Shown here piece after piece: positions 11,783-19,650 of a stretch of 64,000 bases of DNA. This stretch comes from an uncultured Candidatus Hydrogenedens sp. (GTDB lineage: Bacteria; Desulfobacterota_D; UBA1144): positions 1-64,000 of the forward strand of contig CACLTT010000004.1 in assembly GCA_902609885.1 (NCBI GenBank), given 5' to 3'. Positions within the stretch are counted from its first letter, which is position 1; the number at the start of each line of letters is the position of its first letter. The notes below the pieces were generated by a model that saw only the letters and a list, made by a program, of their open reading frames with translations, was not told where the DNA came from and searched no databases. Made by a program: the position numbers and the translations under genes.

Positions 11783-12929
11783 TATATTTTTTTTCCTTAA
11801 TATAAAGTATCAAAGTAATAGAAAATATAAATATGGAACAAATTTTAAATCCGAAATTAAAACCATAAAAATGTATCAAATACCCAAAAAAGAATGTCAT
11901 TAGATGGACTCCAATTCCAAAAGTTGCATTAAGTGCTCCAAATAATCTCCCTGAGGTATCTTCGGAACCAGGCTTTACTAATAACGAAGAAATAAAAGGA
12001 TATATTAATCCATATGTAGATGAAAAAATTATAGCAAAAATAATAATATCTAAAGTATCGTTAATTAATGGTAAAAAATAAATGGAAACAGCAAACAATA
12101 ATAGCATTATTAATACTTTTTTAAATAATTTAGCCTCCGATATAAACTCCGACATAAAAAGTCTCAAAATTGTAACAACAATACTATATATGGCAAAAAA
12201 AAGGCCTGACTTTAAAGACTTATCTTTTAGAAAAATTGCAATAAAATTCATAATTATTCCAAAGCCAGTTGAGGACAAAAAATTAGTTAGAAGATATTTT
12301 TTAGATTTAACATCACTGATTATATAAAAAAAATCACCAAATTTCATTTTAGTATTTATTTGATTCTTATAATTTCTAGAATCTATTTTAAAAATAATTA
12401 GCAATGCAAGAAATGAAAAAGCTGAAGAAAAAAGGAAAAAATGAACATATCCATAATTTATAATTATCAATTCTCCAAAAAAAGGTCCAACGAAATAAGG
12501 AAATATGCTTGATGAGTAGAATATAGACAATCCCTTTTTTCTATTGGAGTCCTGTAAATTATCAGATGCTAATGCTGAAGAGGAATTAAAAAAAATTGAA
12601 AACGATGCACCTTGGAATAATCTTAATATAAGTAATAAAATCATTGAATTTAGATATACAAATAAAATTGATGAAATAATCATGATAATCAAAGCAATTG
12701 ATCCTAGCAATTTCTTTCCAAATCTATCAATAAAAGTGGAAGTAAAAGGTGTTAACAATATAGATGAAATTCCAAATGAGCCCATCAAAACTCCAATGTC
12801 TGATTTAGTAAACCCTTGTTCATCTAAAAATAGTGGTAGTAAAAAAAATGATGAAAAATTCACAAAAAACAAAAAATTTGCAATTGTTGATAATAAAAAA
12901 TTTCTATTTAGATTAAACATATAGGACAT
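11775..12929 (-). CDS. MFS transporter
   Basis: Inner-membrane major facilitator of 384 residues with about 12 hydrophobic segments. It has the motif-A region GSFGISSILLTPFTSTFIDRFGKK and a second-half region ending GSEDTSGRLFGALNATFG. It resembles drug/sugar exporters of the MFS_1 group; the substrate is unknown. Two in-frame ATGs are possible, at 12929 and 12920, and neither has a clear Shine-Dalgarno. It is followed by rsmG with an 8-base overlap. Confidence 0.82.
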   Translation of the reverse strand: MSYMFNLNRNFLLSTIANFLFFVNFSSFFLLPLFLDEQGFTKSDIGVLMGSFGISSILLTPFTSTFIDRFGKKLLGSIALIIMIISSILFVYLNSMILLLILRLFQGASFSIFFNSSSALASDNLQDSNRKKGLSIFYSSSIFPYFVGPFFGELIIINYGYVHFFLFSSAFSFLALLIIFKIDSRNYKNQINTKMKFGDFFYIISDVKSKKYLLTNFLSSTGFGIIMNFIAIFLKDKSLKSGLFFAIYSIVVTILRLFMSEFISEAKLFKKVLIMLLLFAVSIYFLPLINDTLDIIIFAIIFSSTYGLIYPFISSLLVKPGSEDTSGRLFGALNATFGIGVHLMTFFFGYLIHFYGFNFGFKICSIFIFSITLILYIKEKKYNE

Positions 12930-12949
12930 TTATAAGTGTAAACTAACTT

Positions 12950-12977
12950 TTGACAAAAAGGGTCTTCATGATATATT
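12950..12977 (+). promoter_or_regulatory. Sigma-70 promoter for the tRNA-Lys/tRNA-Glu/csp unit
   Basis: A consensus -35 box TTGACA (12950-12955) is separated by 16 bases from a -10 box TATATT (12972-12977). It places the transcription start around 12984, some 11 bases before tRNA-Lys. This is one of the best promoter matches in the window, as expected for tRNA genes. Confidence 0.75.
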
Positions 12978-12994
12978 CAACCAAATAAAAGTGA

Positions 12995-13067
12995 GGGCCG
13001 TTAGCTCAGTTGGTAGAGCAACTCCCTTTTAAGGAGTGGGTCGCAGGTTCGAATCCTGCACGGCTCA
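12995..13067 (+). tRNA. tRNA-Lys (UUU)
   Basis: The 73-base cloverleaf has acceptor arms GGGCCGT/ACGGCTC, D-arm TTAGCTCAGTTGGTAGAGCA, anticodon loop CTTTTAA with anticodon TTT, and T-arm GCAGGTTCGAATCCTGC. The CCA end is not encoded. It is followed 7 bases later by tRNA-Glu. Confidence 0.97.
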
Positions 13068-13074
13068 TACTTAA

Positions 13075-13149
13075 GTCCCCATCGTCTAGTCTGGCCTAGG
13101 ACGCCGGGTTTTCATCCCGGTAACAGGGGTTCGAATCCCCTTGGGGACG
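13075..13149 (+). tRNA. tRNA-Glu (UUC)
   Basis: The cloverleaf has acceptor arms GTCCCCA/TGGGGAC, anticodon stem CCGGG/CCCGG around the loop TTTTCAT (anticodon TTC), and T-arm AGGGGTTCGAATCCCCT. The discriminator base is G and no CCA is encoded. It lies between tRNA-Lys and the cold-shock gene, with only 21 bases to the csp ATG, so all three are probably one transcript. Confidence 0.97.
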
Positions 13150-13170
13150 CATTTTAAAGGAGGGCACAAC

Positions 13171-13374
13171 ATGCCGAACGGAAAAATTAAATGGTTCAAT
13201 GCAAAAAAAGGCTATGGCTTTATTGAACCTGAAGACGGGAGCAAAGATGTATTTGTACATATTACTGCTCTTGAAGCTGCTGGAATTGAAAACCTCAATG
13301 AAGGTGACGCTGTATCTTTCGAAGTTGTAAACGAAAGAGGAAAAGAAAAAGCTAGTGACTTAAAAACTTTATAA
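13171..13374 (+). CDS. Cold-shock domain protein, CspA family
   Basis: Single-stranded nucleic-acid chaperone of 67 residues, a single OB fold. RNP1 (KGYGFIEP) and RNP2 (DVFVHIT) are intact. The ORF track starts at a TTG inside the tRNA-Glu gene; the ATG at 13171, with AAAGGAGGG 7 bases upstream, is clearly the real start. It has no promoter of its own that I can see and probably shares the tRNA promoter. A terminator follows 33 bases after the stop. Confidence 0.96.
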   Translation: MPNGKIKWFNAKKGYGFIEPEDGSKDVFVHITALEAAGIENLNEGDAVSFEVVNERGKEKASDLKTL

Positions 13375-13407
13375 AAATAAGTATTTTTCACAGAATTTTC
13401 AAATTAT

Positions 13408-13445
13408 GAAGGCCTATTAATTTAGGTCTTCATTTTTATTTTTAA
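13408..13445 (+). terminator. Rho-independent terminator after csp
   Basis: Inverted repeat GAAGGCCTA / TAGGTCTTC (one G-U pair) around a short AT loop, followed by a T-rich run ATTTTTATTTTT. It closes the tRNA-Lys/tRNA-Glu/csp transcript. Confidence 0.8.
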
Positions 13446-13483
13446 TATATTGACATATTTATTTTAATTACTATCTTATAGAG

Positions 13484-13612
13484 ATGGAAAGGAATAAAGT
13501 CAAAAAAATTAAAAAAACTACTAAATATATAGTTTCAAATAAACTTGAAAAAGCATTCGTTTATCTTGAAAGAAATATGTCTTCATCTAATAAAAAACTT
13601 AAAAAACATTAA
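13484..13612 (+). CDS. Possible small basic protein, 42 aa
   Basis: This ORF is shorter than the track's cutoff and encodes a Lys-rich peptide starting MERNKVKKIKKTTKY. A TTGACA (13450-13455) and a -10-like TATCTT (13472-13477) with a 16-base spacer lie directly upstream, so transcription would begin at or very near the ATG and the message would be leaderless. The segment KTTKYIVSNKLEKAF loosely resembles KSSRGRVVTN...ALKAF of the 46-aa ORF at 61789. It could instead be an untranslated small RNA. I do not recognise a family. Confidence 0.4.
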   Translation: MERNKVKKIKKTTKYIVSNKLEKAFVYLERNMSSSNKKLKKH

Positions 13613-13629
13613 AATTCTTAAAAGAGATT

Positions 13630-14574
13630 TTAGTTTCTTTTTAGGACTGATGCGCGGATGTCCTCTAATGCATTAGGAAGACTAAATAAGTCATAAACTT
13701 GATGAGAGGATATTTTTCCACAAGTTTTAGAATACAGGCTGGATCTTTTACCGTTTACAATAATTTCAAAGTTATTTCCTAATCCACTTCTTATTCTTTC
13801 TAGCTCCATAGGAATAGTCGGATCATTTAAAGGGAAAAGAATACTCATAATAAGGGCGCTACATTTAGAGCTTATAGCAGCTTCACAGATGTCTCTAGAT
13901 GATAGATCTGTACCTAAATAAACAGGATTCCACCCTGTAGAAACAGCTAGACAAGCATTAACAAGGCAACCCAACTCTGCTTTTTGACCTTTTGGAGTAG
14001 TAACTAAAACAAAAGGGTTATCGGGATTATAGTTTTTAAATGATGATCTGTAATTCTCTAAATAATTCCTAATCACAGCATTAGCAAATCTCTCTTGAGA
14101 TTTTGTAATTTTATTATTTTTCCATAATCTTCCAACATGTTTTATAAAAGGAACCATAAATTTATGAATAACATATACGGCACCTAACTCTAAAGCAACA
14201 TCATATATTGCTTTTTCCATTCTCCTTAAATTATATTCGTTCAGTGCTTCAGTACATTCATTAAAAAAAGGCCTGGCAGAAGATGTAAGTTGTTCCAACT
14301 CAGGATAAATAACAGAACTGTTGGTAGACTCCAATTCGTTCACAAGCGACCTTAACTCTTCAACACCGTATGAACCTATTTCTTGAAGAGTAAACCCTAT
14401 TCTTTTAGCTTCCAACATTAGCTGAAGGACTTCAAGATCTTTATCAGTAAACCTCCTACTTCCTCTTTCAGATCTTGAAATTTTTAGAATGGGATATCTT
14501 TCCTCCCATTTTCTAATTTGATCTGAAGTAAGACCAGTAATTTTACTAACAATTCTTATAGGATACTCTTTCAT
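13630..14574 (-). CDS. MerR-family regulator with degenerate B12-binding domain (CarH/LitR type)
   Basis: DNA-binding regulator of about 314 residues. The N-terminal MerR helix-turn-helix is clear (SKITGLTSDQIRKWEERYP). It is followed by a helical bundle and a Rossmann-like cobalamin-binding fold (GWNPVYLGTDLSSRD). Light-sensing members coordinate B12 through W-x9-E-H and E/D-x-H-x-x-G motifs. Here these read WKNNKITKSQER and QKAELG, so both His residues are missing. This matches B12-independent (class II LitR-like) members. The ATG at 14574, preceded by GGAG, is preferred over the track's TTG at 14586. It is divergent from a sigma factor across a region with repeated GACAT half-sites, which suggests that it controls both genes. 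The signal sensed is unknown. Confidence 0.85.
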   Translation of the reverse strand: MKEYPIRIVSKITGLTSDQIRKWEERYPILKISRSERGSRRFTDKDLEVLQLMLEAKRIGFTLQEIGSYGVEELRSLVNELESTNSSVIYPELEQLTSSARPFFNECTEALNEYNLRRMEKAIYDVALELGAVYVIHKFMVPFIKHVGRLWKNNKITKSQERFANAVIRNYLENYRSSFKNYNPDNPFVLVTTPKGQKAELGCLVNACLAVSTGWNPVYLGTDLSSRDICEAAISSKCSALIMSILFPLNDPTIPMELERIRSGLGNNFEIIVNGKRSSLYSKTCGKISSHQVYDLFSLPNALEDIRASVLKRN

Positions 14575-14586
14575 AATAAACTCCAA

Positions 14587-14711
14587 TGTTTATATAATGT
14601 CATATATATGTCTAATGTCAAGGATATTTTGTCAAACTATTTTTAACTATTTTTAAAAAAAAGCTGGACATATGTATAGACATTTGTTATTCTAGTTTAG
14701 TGAGGTGATTT
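14587..14711. promoter_or_regulatory. Divergent promoter region with GACAT/ATGTC half-sites
   Basis: This region lies between the MerR regulator and the sigma factor. On the minus strand a TTGACA (14621-14616) serves the regulator, with AT-rich -10 candidates (ATTATA/TTATAT) 17-18 bases on. On the plus strand TGGACA (14665-14670) and TATTCT (14688-14693), 17 bases apart, serve the sigma gene. Five copies of ATGTC/GACAT occur, at 14597, 14608, 14615, 14667 and 14679, all overlapping the -35 boxes or the spacers. Operators inside the spacer are typical of MerR-family control. GAGGTGA ahead of the sigma ATG is its Shine-Dalgarno. Confidence 0.6.
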
Positions 14712-15701
14712 ATGAAAAATATTAATTCAAATAAAAAGAGTAATTTTTTAAATGCCAAAAATGGATATCTATACAATGAGTCGGCAGGTCAAGAGTTTGA
14801 ATCTGTTAAGGATTACTTTTCTAGAGCCTTAGTAACACCACTTCTTTCTGCAGTCGAAGAAAGAGAGTTAGCATCTAAAATTAGAAATTGCAAAGATAAA
14901 ATATCAACCCTAAAGAAGAGATTAAATAATAATGACAAAGATCCTAAGACACTATCTTTTATTAAGGTTTTTGAACAAAAAAAGTCTCAACTAGTCCAAG
15001 CATTCACTAAAGCAAATTTAAGATTGGTTGTAAGTATAGCAAAAAAATACGGTGGCCGTGGCCTACCTTTGTTGGACTTAATCCAAGATGGTAATGTAGG
15101 TTTAATTCGTGCTGTAGAAAAATTTGATCATACTAAAGGTTTTAAATTTTCTACTTACGCTGCATGGTGGATTCATCAATCTATTACTAGAAGTATTATG
15201 GATCAATCACGAACTATTAAAGTTCCTGTTTATATCCTAGAAAAATCTGCTAAAGTTTTCAAAGCATATAAAACTCTTGAAGATAAACTTAATAGAAAGC
15301 CAGAATTTTATGAAATTGCAGAAATTGTTGATCTTCCTGAGGAAGCTATCAAGCAAATTCTTGAGTCAGGCAGCGACACATTCTCTTTAGATACACCTAT
15401 ATCAAATGAAGAGAATGCTACATTTGCAGATTTTCTTGAGGATAATAATGATAAACCTGATGAGTTAAGTGCAAAAATATCACTATCTCAATCAATTTCT
15501 TCCGCACTGACCCAACTTGATCAGAGAGAAAAAGAAATTATTGAAATGAGATTTGGATTTAATGGATCTAACACTTATACTTTAGATGAAATTGGAAACA
15601 AATATAATTTAACTCGAGAACGTATTAGACAAATCGAGAAAAACGCACTCAAAAAAATTCAAAGAATTGAAGGCGATAAATTAAAAAGCTTTATGAATTA
15701 G
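14712..15701 (+). CDS. Alternative sigma-70 family RNA polymerase sigma factor (group 2)
   Basis: Promoter-recognition subunit of 329 residues. It has a short region 1.2 ([15 protein letters not shown]), a canonical region 2 ([37 protein letters not shown]), region 3, and a C-terminal helix-turn-helix ending [16 protein letters not shown]. It lacks the large non-conserved region of RpoD, so it is an alternative primary-like sigma of RpoS/SigB style; its length and region 3 argue against an ECF sigma. The ATG has a good GAGGTGA site. Placement beside a CarH/LitR-like regulator suggests a light- or oxidative-stress regulon, which is an inference. Confidence 0.9.
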   Translation: MKNINSNKKSNFLNAKNGYLYNESAGQEFESVKDYFSRALVTPLLSAVEERELASKIRNCKDKISTLKKRLNNNDKDPKTLSFIKVFEQKKSQLVQAFTKANLRLVVSIAKKYGGRGLPLLDLIQDGNVGLIRAVEKFDHTKGFKFSTYAAWWIHQSITRSIMDQSRTIKVPVYILEKSAKVFKAYKTLEDKLNRKPEFYEIAEIVDLPEEAIKQILESGSDTFSLDTPISNEENATFADFLEDNNDKPDELSAKISLSQSISSALTQLDQREKEIIEMRFGFNGSNTYTLDEIGNKYNLTRERIRQIEKNALKKIQRIEGDKLKSFMN

Positions 15702-15711
15702 GGGTTTTATC

Positions 15712-15852
15712 ATGACTATAAAATTTAGTGAGAAAATTAAAAATAGTGTTTATAAAAAAACACGTACTTCTAATGGGACTAAAAACTTACAAAAAAAGCA
15801 AGTTTTAGAAAAAACTATTAATACATCTACTAGAATTTTGTTAATGTATTAA
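15712..15852 (+). CDS. Possible small basic protein, 46 aa
   Basis: An ORF too short for the track fills the gap between the sigma factor and the next gene exactly, with its stop 3 bases before the following ATG. The peptide begins MTIKFSEKIKNSVYKK and is rich in Lys, Thr and Asn. A GGGG stretch lies 8 bases upstream of the ATG. Its tight packing inside an apparent operon supports translation, but I recognise no family. Confidence 0.45.
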   Translation: MTIKFSEKIKNSVYKKTRTSNGTKNLQKKQVLEKTINTSTRILLMY

Positions 15853-15855
15853 TGT

Positions 15856-17259
15856 ATGAATGAATTTACATTTCAATCTAAAATTAACTTAAATGTTAAT
15901 AAAGTCTTTGATTGGCATAAAAATACTTTTGCACTTGAAAGATTAACTCCACCCTGGGATTTTGTAAGTGTCGGCAAAAGACAATTTATCAACTCCTACC
16001 CTTTGATCAATGGTGGAACAATAGAAATTAGACAAAAAATTTTACCTTTAGTTAATTTAAAATGGAAATTAGTTCACCAAGATTACTCTGAAAATAAAAA
16101 ATTTACAGACTTAATGTTAAAAGGCCCATTTAAATTTTGGAGACATGAACACTTATTTCAAGAAGAAAATTTACAAACGAATATGATAGATAAAATACAG
16201 TATAAGATGTATCTATCAAATGATTCGCTCAACAGTTTTATAAAAAATAAATTATATAAATCTTTCGAATATAGGCATAAAATACTTAAAAGAGATTTGA
16301 ATGATAAAAATTTAAATGAAAATGGAAATAAATACGTCCTAATAATTGGTGGTAGTGGTCTAGTTGGATCTCATTTAATACCATTACTTAATTCTTTAAA
16401 TTATAAAATAATACAATTAAAATATAGTTCGAATGGAAGTGAAAATATTATAAGTCATGATTTTCATAAATTAAATTGGAATCCATATAAAGATCATTAT
16501 CCAGAAATTTCTAATGAGATTGCTAACAAAATTAAATTTGCTATAAATCTCTCAGGAGAAAATATTTTGGGCCTCGCTACTAAGTCTAAAAAAAAGTTAA
16601 TACTAGAAAGTAGAATAAAATCAACATATTCTCTAAAAAACTTTCTAATTAAAAATAAAATCAAATTGGAATGTGTAATTCATGCATCTGCTACGGGGTT
16701 TTACGATGGTAATTCAGATATAAAAAACGATGAAGATTCTAAGAAAGGTAAAGGATTCTTATCAGATACAACAGAAGAATGGGAGTATTATCAAAATAAA
16801 TTTAGTGATATCGCAGATAGAATTATCAACTTAAGAATAGGAGCAGTTATTTCGAGAAAAGGTGGTTTTTTAAAAAATGTATTGTTACCCTATAATCTTA
16901 AACTCGGAATTGGTATAAATTCCAACAATCATATAAGTTATATATCCATAGAAGATCTTTGTAGGTCCATTAGTTATTTGATGAAGAATGTAAATATAAA
17001 AGGTGTTGTAAATGCTGTTAGCCCATCACCTATAAAATTAATAGATATCTTTAAAGAGATAAACTTAATAAAAAAACCAATTATTAAATTTAATATACCC
17101 TCTAATATAATCAGGAAAGCTTCAGATGATATTGCTAAAGAGTTAATATTCTCAAACCAATACATTCTTCCTTCTAAACTTATTAAAAGTGATTTTAATT
17201 TTTTACATAAAACATTTTTTGACTCATTAAGATATGAATTTGGAGTAGAAAAAAAATGA
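15856..17259 (+). CDS. SRPBCC domain fused to TIGR01777-type NAD-dependent epimerase
   Basis: Two-domain protein of 467 residues. Residues 1 to about 150 form a START/SRPBCC-like ligand-binding domain (FTFQSKINLNVNKVFDWHK...LTPPWDF). From about 165 a short-chain dehydrogenase/epimerase domain follows, with IIGGSGLVGSHLIPLL as the NAD-binding glycine motif and HASATGFYDG, typical of the TIGR01777 (YfcH) family. The biochemical reaction is not known for the family. Such proteins recur, from my memory of other genomes, in photolyase/MerR light-response loci. The stop overlaps the next ATG (ATGA), so translation is probably coupled to pdxH. Confidence 0.85.
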   Translation: MNEFTFQSKINLNVNKVFDWHKNTFALERLTPPWDFVSVGKRQFINSYPLINGGTIEIRQKILPLVNLKWKLVHQDYSENKKFTDLMLKGPFKFWRHEHLFQEENLQTNMIDKIQYKMYLSNDSLNSFIKNKLYKSFEYRHKILKRDLNDKNLNENGNKYVLIIGGSGLVGSHLIPLLNSLNYKIIQLKYSSNGSENIISHDFHKLNWNPYKDHYPEISNEIANKIKFAINLSGENILGLATKSKKKLILESRIKSTYSLKNFLIKNKIKLECVIHASATGFYDGNSDIKNDEDSKKGKGFLSDTTEEWEYYQNKFSDIADRIINLRIGAVISRKGGFLKNVLLPYNLKLGIGINSNNHISYISIEDLCRSISYLMKNVNIKGVVNAVSPSPIKLIDIFKEINLIKKPIIKFNIPSNIIRKASDDIAKELIFSNQYILPSKLIKSDFNFLHKTFFDSLRYEFGVEKK

Positions 17260-17879
17260 AAATTGGATCAACTAGAAAAGAGTATAAATTGAAAAAAAAA
17301 TTAATTATTAAGAATAATAATCCAATAGACACCTTCGATTATTGGTACAGAAATGCTACAAAACTGGTTGCTGAACCAAATGCATTTTGTTTATCTACAA
17401 TTAAGGAAAAAGCTCCTGAATCAAGAATGATGCTTTTAAAAGATTACGGAGATAATTTTACTTTTTTTACCAATATTTTAAGTAACAAAGGTATTGAATT
17501 AATGGAAAATAATAATTGTAGTATGAATTTCTGGTGGAAGGAGATACATCAGCAGGTGAGAATCTCAGGAATAACCAAATTAATAAAAACTGATTTCACA
17601 AAAGAATATTTTTATAGTAGACCTAAAGGAAGCCAGATCGCAGCCTATTTATCTAATCAGAGTAAAAGAATTGCTTCTTATGAAACATTAATTAAAAAAT
17701 ACAAAAAAATAGTTAAAAAGTATGAAAATAAAAAAGTCCCATATCCAAAAAGCTGGGTGGGTTTTAATGTTGAACCATCTAAAATAGAGTTCTGGCAAGG
17801 TGCCGAGTTTAGACTTCACCAGAGAGTAGAATTTATAAAGGAAAATAATAAATGGAAGAAAAAACTATTAGCACCATAA
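17256..17879 (+). CDS. pdxH: Pyridoxamine 5'-phosphate oxidase
   Basis: FMN enzyme making pyridoxal 5'-phosphate from PNP/PMP. The 207 residues carry the family motifs SRMMLLKDYGDNFTFFTN, SRPKGSQIAAYLSNQS and the C-terminal FNVEPSKIEFWQGAEFRLHQR. The start forms an ATGA overlap with the epimerase gene, and the end overlaps the next ORF by 28 bases. Finding it within a light/stress-type cluster may reflect control of flavin- or PLP-dependent chemistry, but it could simply be operon packing. Confidence 0.92.
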   Translation: MKIGSTRKEYKLKKKLIIKNNNPIDTFDYWYRNATKLVAEPNAFCLSTIKEKAPESRMMLLKDYGDNFTFFTNILSNKGIELMENNNCSMNFWWKEIHQQVRISGITKLIKTDFTKEYFYSRPKGSQIAAYLSNQSKRIASYETLIKKYKKIVKKYENKKVPYPKSWVGFNVEPSKIEFWQGAEFRLHQRVEFIKENNKWKKKLLAP

Positions 17880-18295
17880 ATATTAAACCAAGATTCTATG
17901 TAGATAAAGATTGTAATTGGTTTCAAGATGGTAAGCCAATAACACATAAAAGAATTTATATTTATAACTACCAAAATTTATACAAAGATAATAACCTTTA
18001 TTATGTTAAGGAAAGGAATAGTAAGGCATATGTATATTTTGATGATAAGCCTTTTATAGTCAAAAGAGTTAATTATTTAAAGGATAAAATTTTGATTTTA
18101 TTAAATGATTTTACTCAGGAGTTTCTAGATATAGCATCTTTATATTTCAGCAAAAACATTCCGTATTGCTTAGTCAAAAATAAAAAATTTGAAGCAAAAT
18201 TTTCAAGGGCTGCATTATTCCAACTTTCAGAAGAAATAAGTGAAAAAGATGGGAAATTTATTTTATTAAATAATTTAATTGATATAAAAAATTGA
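17852..18295 (+). CDS. DUF1285-like protein
   Basis: Soluble 147-residue protein. The opening PRFYVDKDCNWFQDGKPITHKRIY resembles the DUF1285 pattern of a short strand, a W-x-x-x-G turn and PI(T/S)H/R; the remainder is Lys/Asn-rich and diverged. No catalytic signature is visible and the function is unknown. Its ATG lies 28 bases inside pdxH in another frame, which implies coupled translation. It ends the cluster begun by the sigma factor. The family call is tentative. Confidence 0.6.
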   Translation: MEEKTISTINIKPRFYVDKDCNWFQDGKPITHKRIYIYNYQNLYKDNNLYYVKERNSKAYVYFDDKPFIVKRVNYLKDKILILLNDFTQEFLDIASLYFSKNIPYCLVKNKKFEAKFSRAALFQLSEEISEKDGKFILLNNLIDIKN

Positions 18296-18393
18296 TCTCT
18301 AATTTAAGCTTTATTATCTAATATTAATAAAATCTTTATTTTATCCATCAATTTGTATGCCAAACTGTCCCTTCATGATATAATTTCTGCAAA

Positions 18394-19650
18394 ATGTATC
18401 AATTAAGATTATTAAGAATCTTATTTTTTTTCTTGGTCTTTGTAATAAGTTTTAATAACTTGAAGGCAAACGAATTAGAATTAAGCTTGGACAAGGCTAT
18501 CAATATTGCGGCGTCTAATAACTTAGAATTAAAGTATTTCAAAAAAGAGCTTGAAGCTAAAGATTTTTTGAAAACACAATATTCAGCTGCATATCTACCT
18601 AAAGTTGATATGACATTAATTTATCCCTTTGTAGGAAGATCTTCTCAGGTATCTTTTAGACAAATATTGTATGATTTTGGAAAATTAAATAAAAGAGTAG
18701 AGGCAGGAGGCTATGCTATAAAAGCCTTTCAATATACAATAGCCTCAAAAAAGGATCAGATAGTAAATAGAATATCTGAAACTTTTTATGAAATACTAAA
18801 AATTAAAAATTCCATTGAAAAGGTTAAAAAGGATATAGCAACAAATAAAAAACTCTTAGAAAAAAATATAGCGTTTATGAATGCTGGTAGATCTTCAACT
18901 ATTGATGTAACAGATGCGAACATTGATCTTAGTGAGTCAGAGCTAGAATTTATTGAATTGCAAGGAAAGTTATTAAAATACGAAGAAGATCTTTTTAATT
19001 TAATTGGGATTAAGAAACCAAGGATAATCAATTATGAATCGTCATTAGAATATACAAGACTAAATTTAAATGAAGATCAGGTTCTGGAATTACGATCTTT
19101 TCATGATGCAGAAATTAAATCAATTGAAATGGGTATTCTTTCTCAGAAATCTTTAATAAGTGCATACAAAAGAGACTTTTTACCTACATTAGTTGCTGGT
19201 GGCGCTTACAGGTTTGAAGGAAAAGGTGTTGCTGAAGAAGATAAGGATAATGATTTTATCATAGGTCTAGGGCTAACATGGGAAATTTTTACTGGCGGCA
19301 GGACTATGGGTCAAATCAGAGAAGCTAAAGCTAGAATTGAGGCTTTAAATGCAAAATTAGCTTTTCAAAAAAGCCAAATGAAATCGACTATTAAATATGG
19401 ATTGATAGATCTAGACACTGCATACTACAAAATTGATGTATATAAAAAGTCTTTGAGCGCTGCGAAGCTTAATTATAATTTTGTAAAAACAAAATTTGAA
19501 AGTGGCGAGTCATCTAGTGTAGACTTAGAAGAAGCTGAGCAACTTTTGGAAGAACAAAATTCAAATTATGAAAATGCAATTTATAGCTATTTAATTAAAA
19601 TAGCAAGATTTGAAAAAGTTGTTGGGGTTAAAGTCGATGAAAAAAATTAA
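18394..19650 (+). CDS. TolC-family outer-membrane efflux protein
   Basis: Outer-membrane channel of a tripartite exporter, 418 residues. A signal peptide is evident (LLRILFFFLVFVISFNNLKA). Two OEP repeats follow, with the internal duplication typical of TolC coiled-coil hairpins: LDKAINIAASNNLELKYF at the front and FLPTLVAGGAYRFEG at the start of the second half. A TATAAT at 18379-18384 is a likely -10 box just before the ATG. The next gene, a periplasmic adaptor, overlaps the 3' end by 14 bases. Confidence 0.9.
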   Translation: MYQLRLLRILFFFLVFVISFNNLKANELELSLDKAINIAASNNLELKYFKKELEAKDFLKTQYSAAYLPKVDMTLIYPFVGRSSQVSFRQILYDFGKLNKRVEAGGYAIKAFQYTIASKKDQIVNRISETFYEILKIKNSIEKVKKDIATNKKLLEKNIAFMNAGRSSTIDVTDANIDLSESELEFIELQGKLLKYEEDLFNLIGIKKPRIINYESSLEYTRLNLNEDQVLELRSFHDAEIKSIEMGILSQKSLISAYKRDFLPTLVAGGAYRFEGKGVAEEDKDNDFIIGLGLTWEIFTGGRTMGQIREAKARIEALNAKLAFQKSQMKSTIKYGLIDLDTAYYKIDVYKKSLSAAKLNYNFVKTKFESGESSSVDLEEAEQLLEEQNSNYENAIYSYLIKIARFEKVVGVKVDEKN

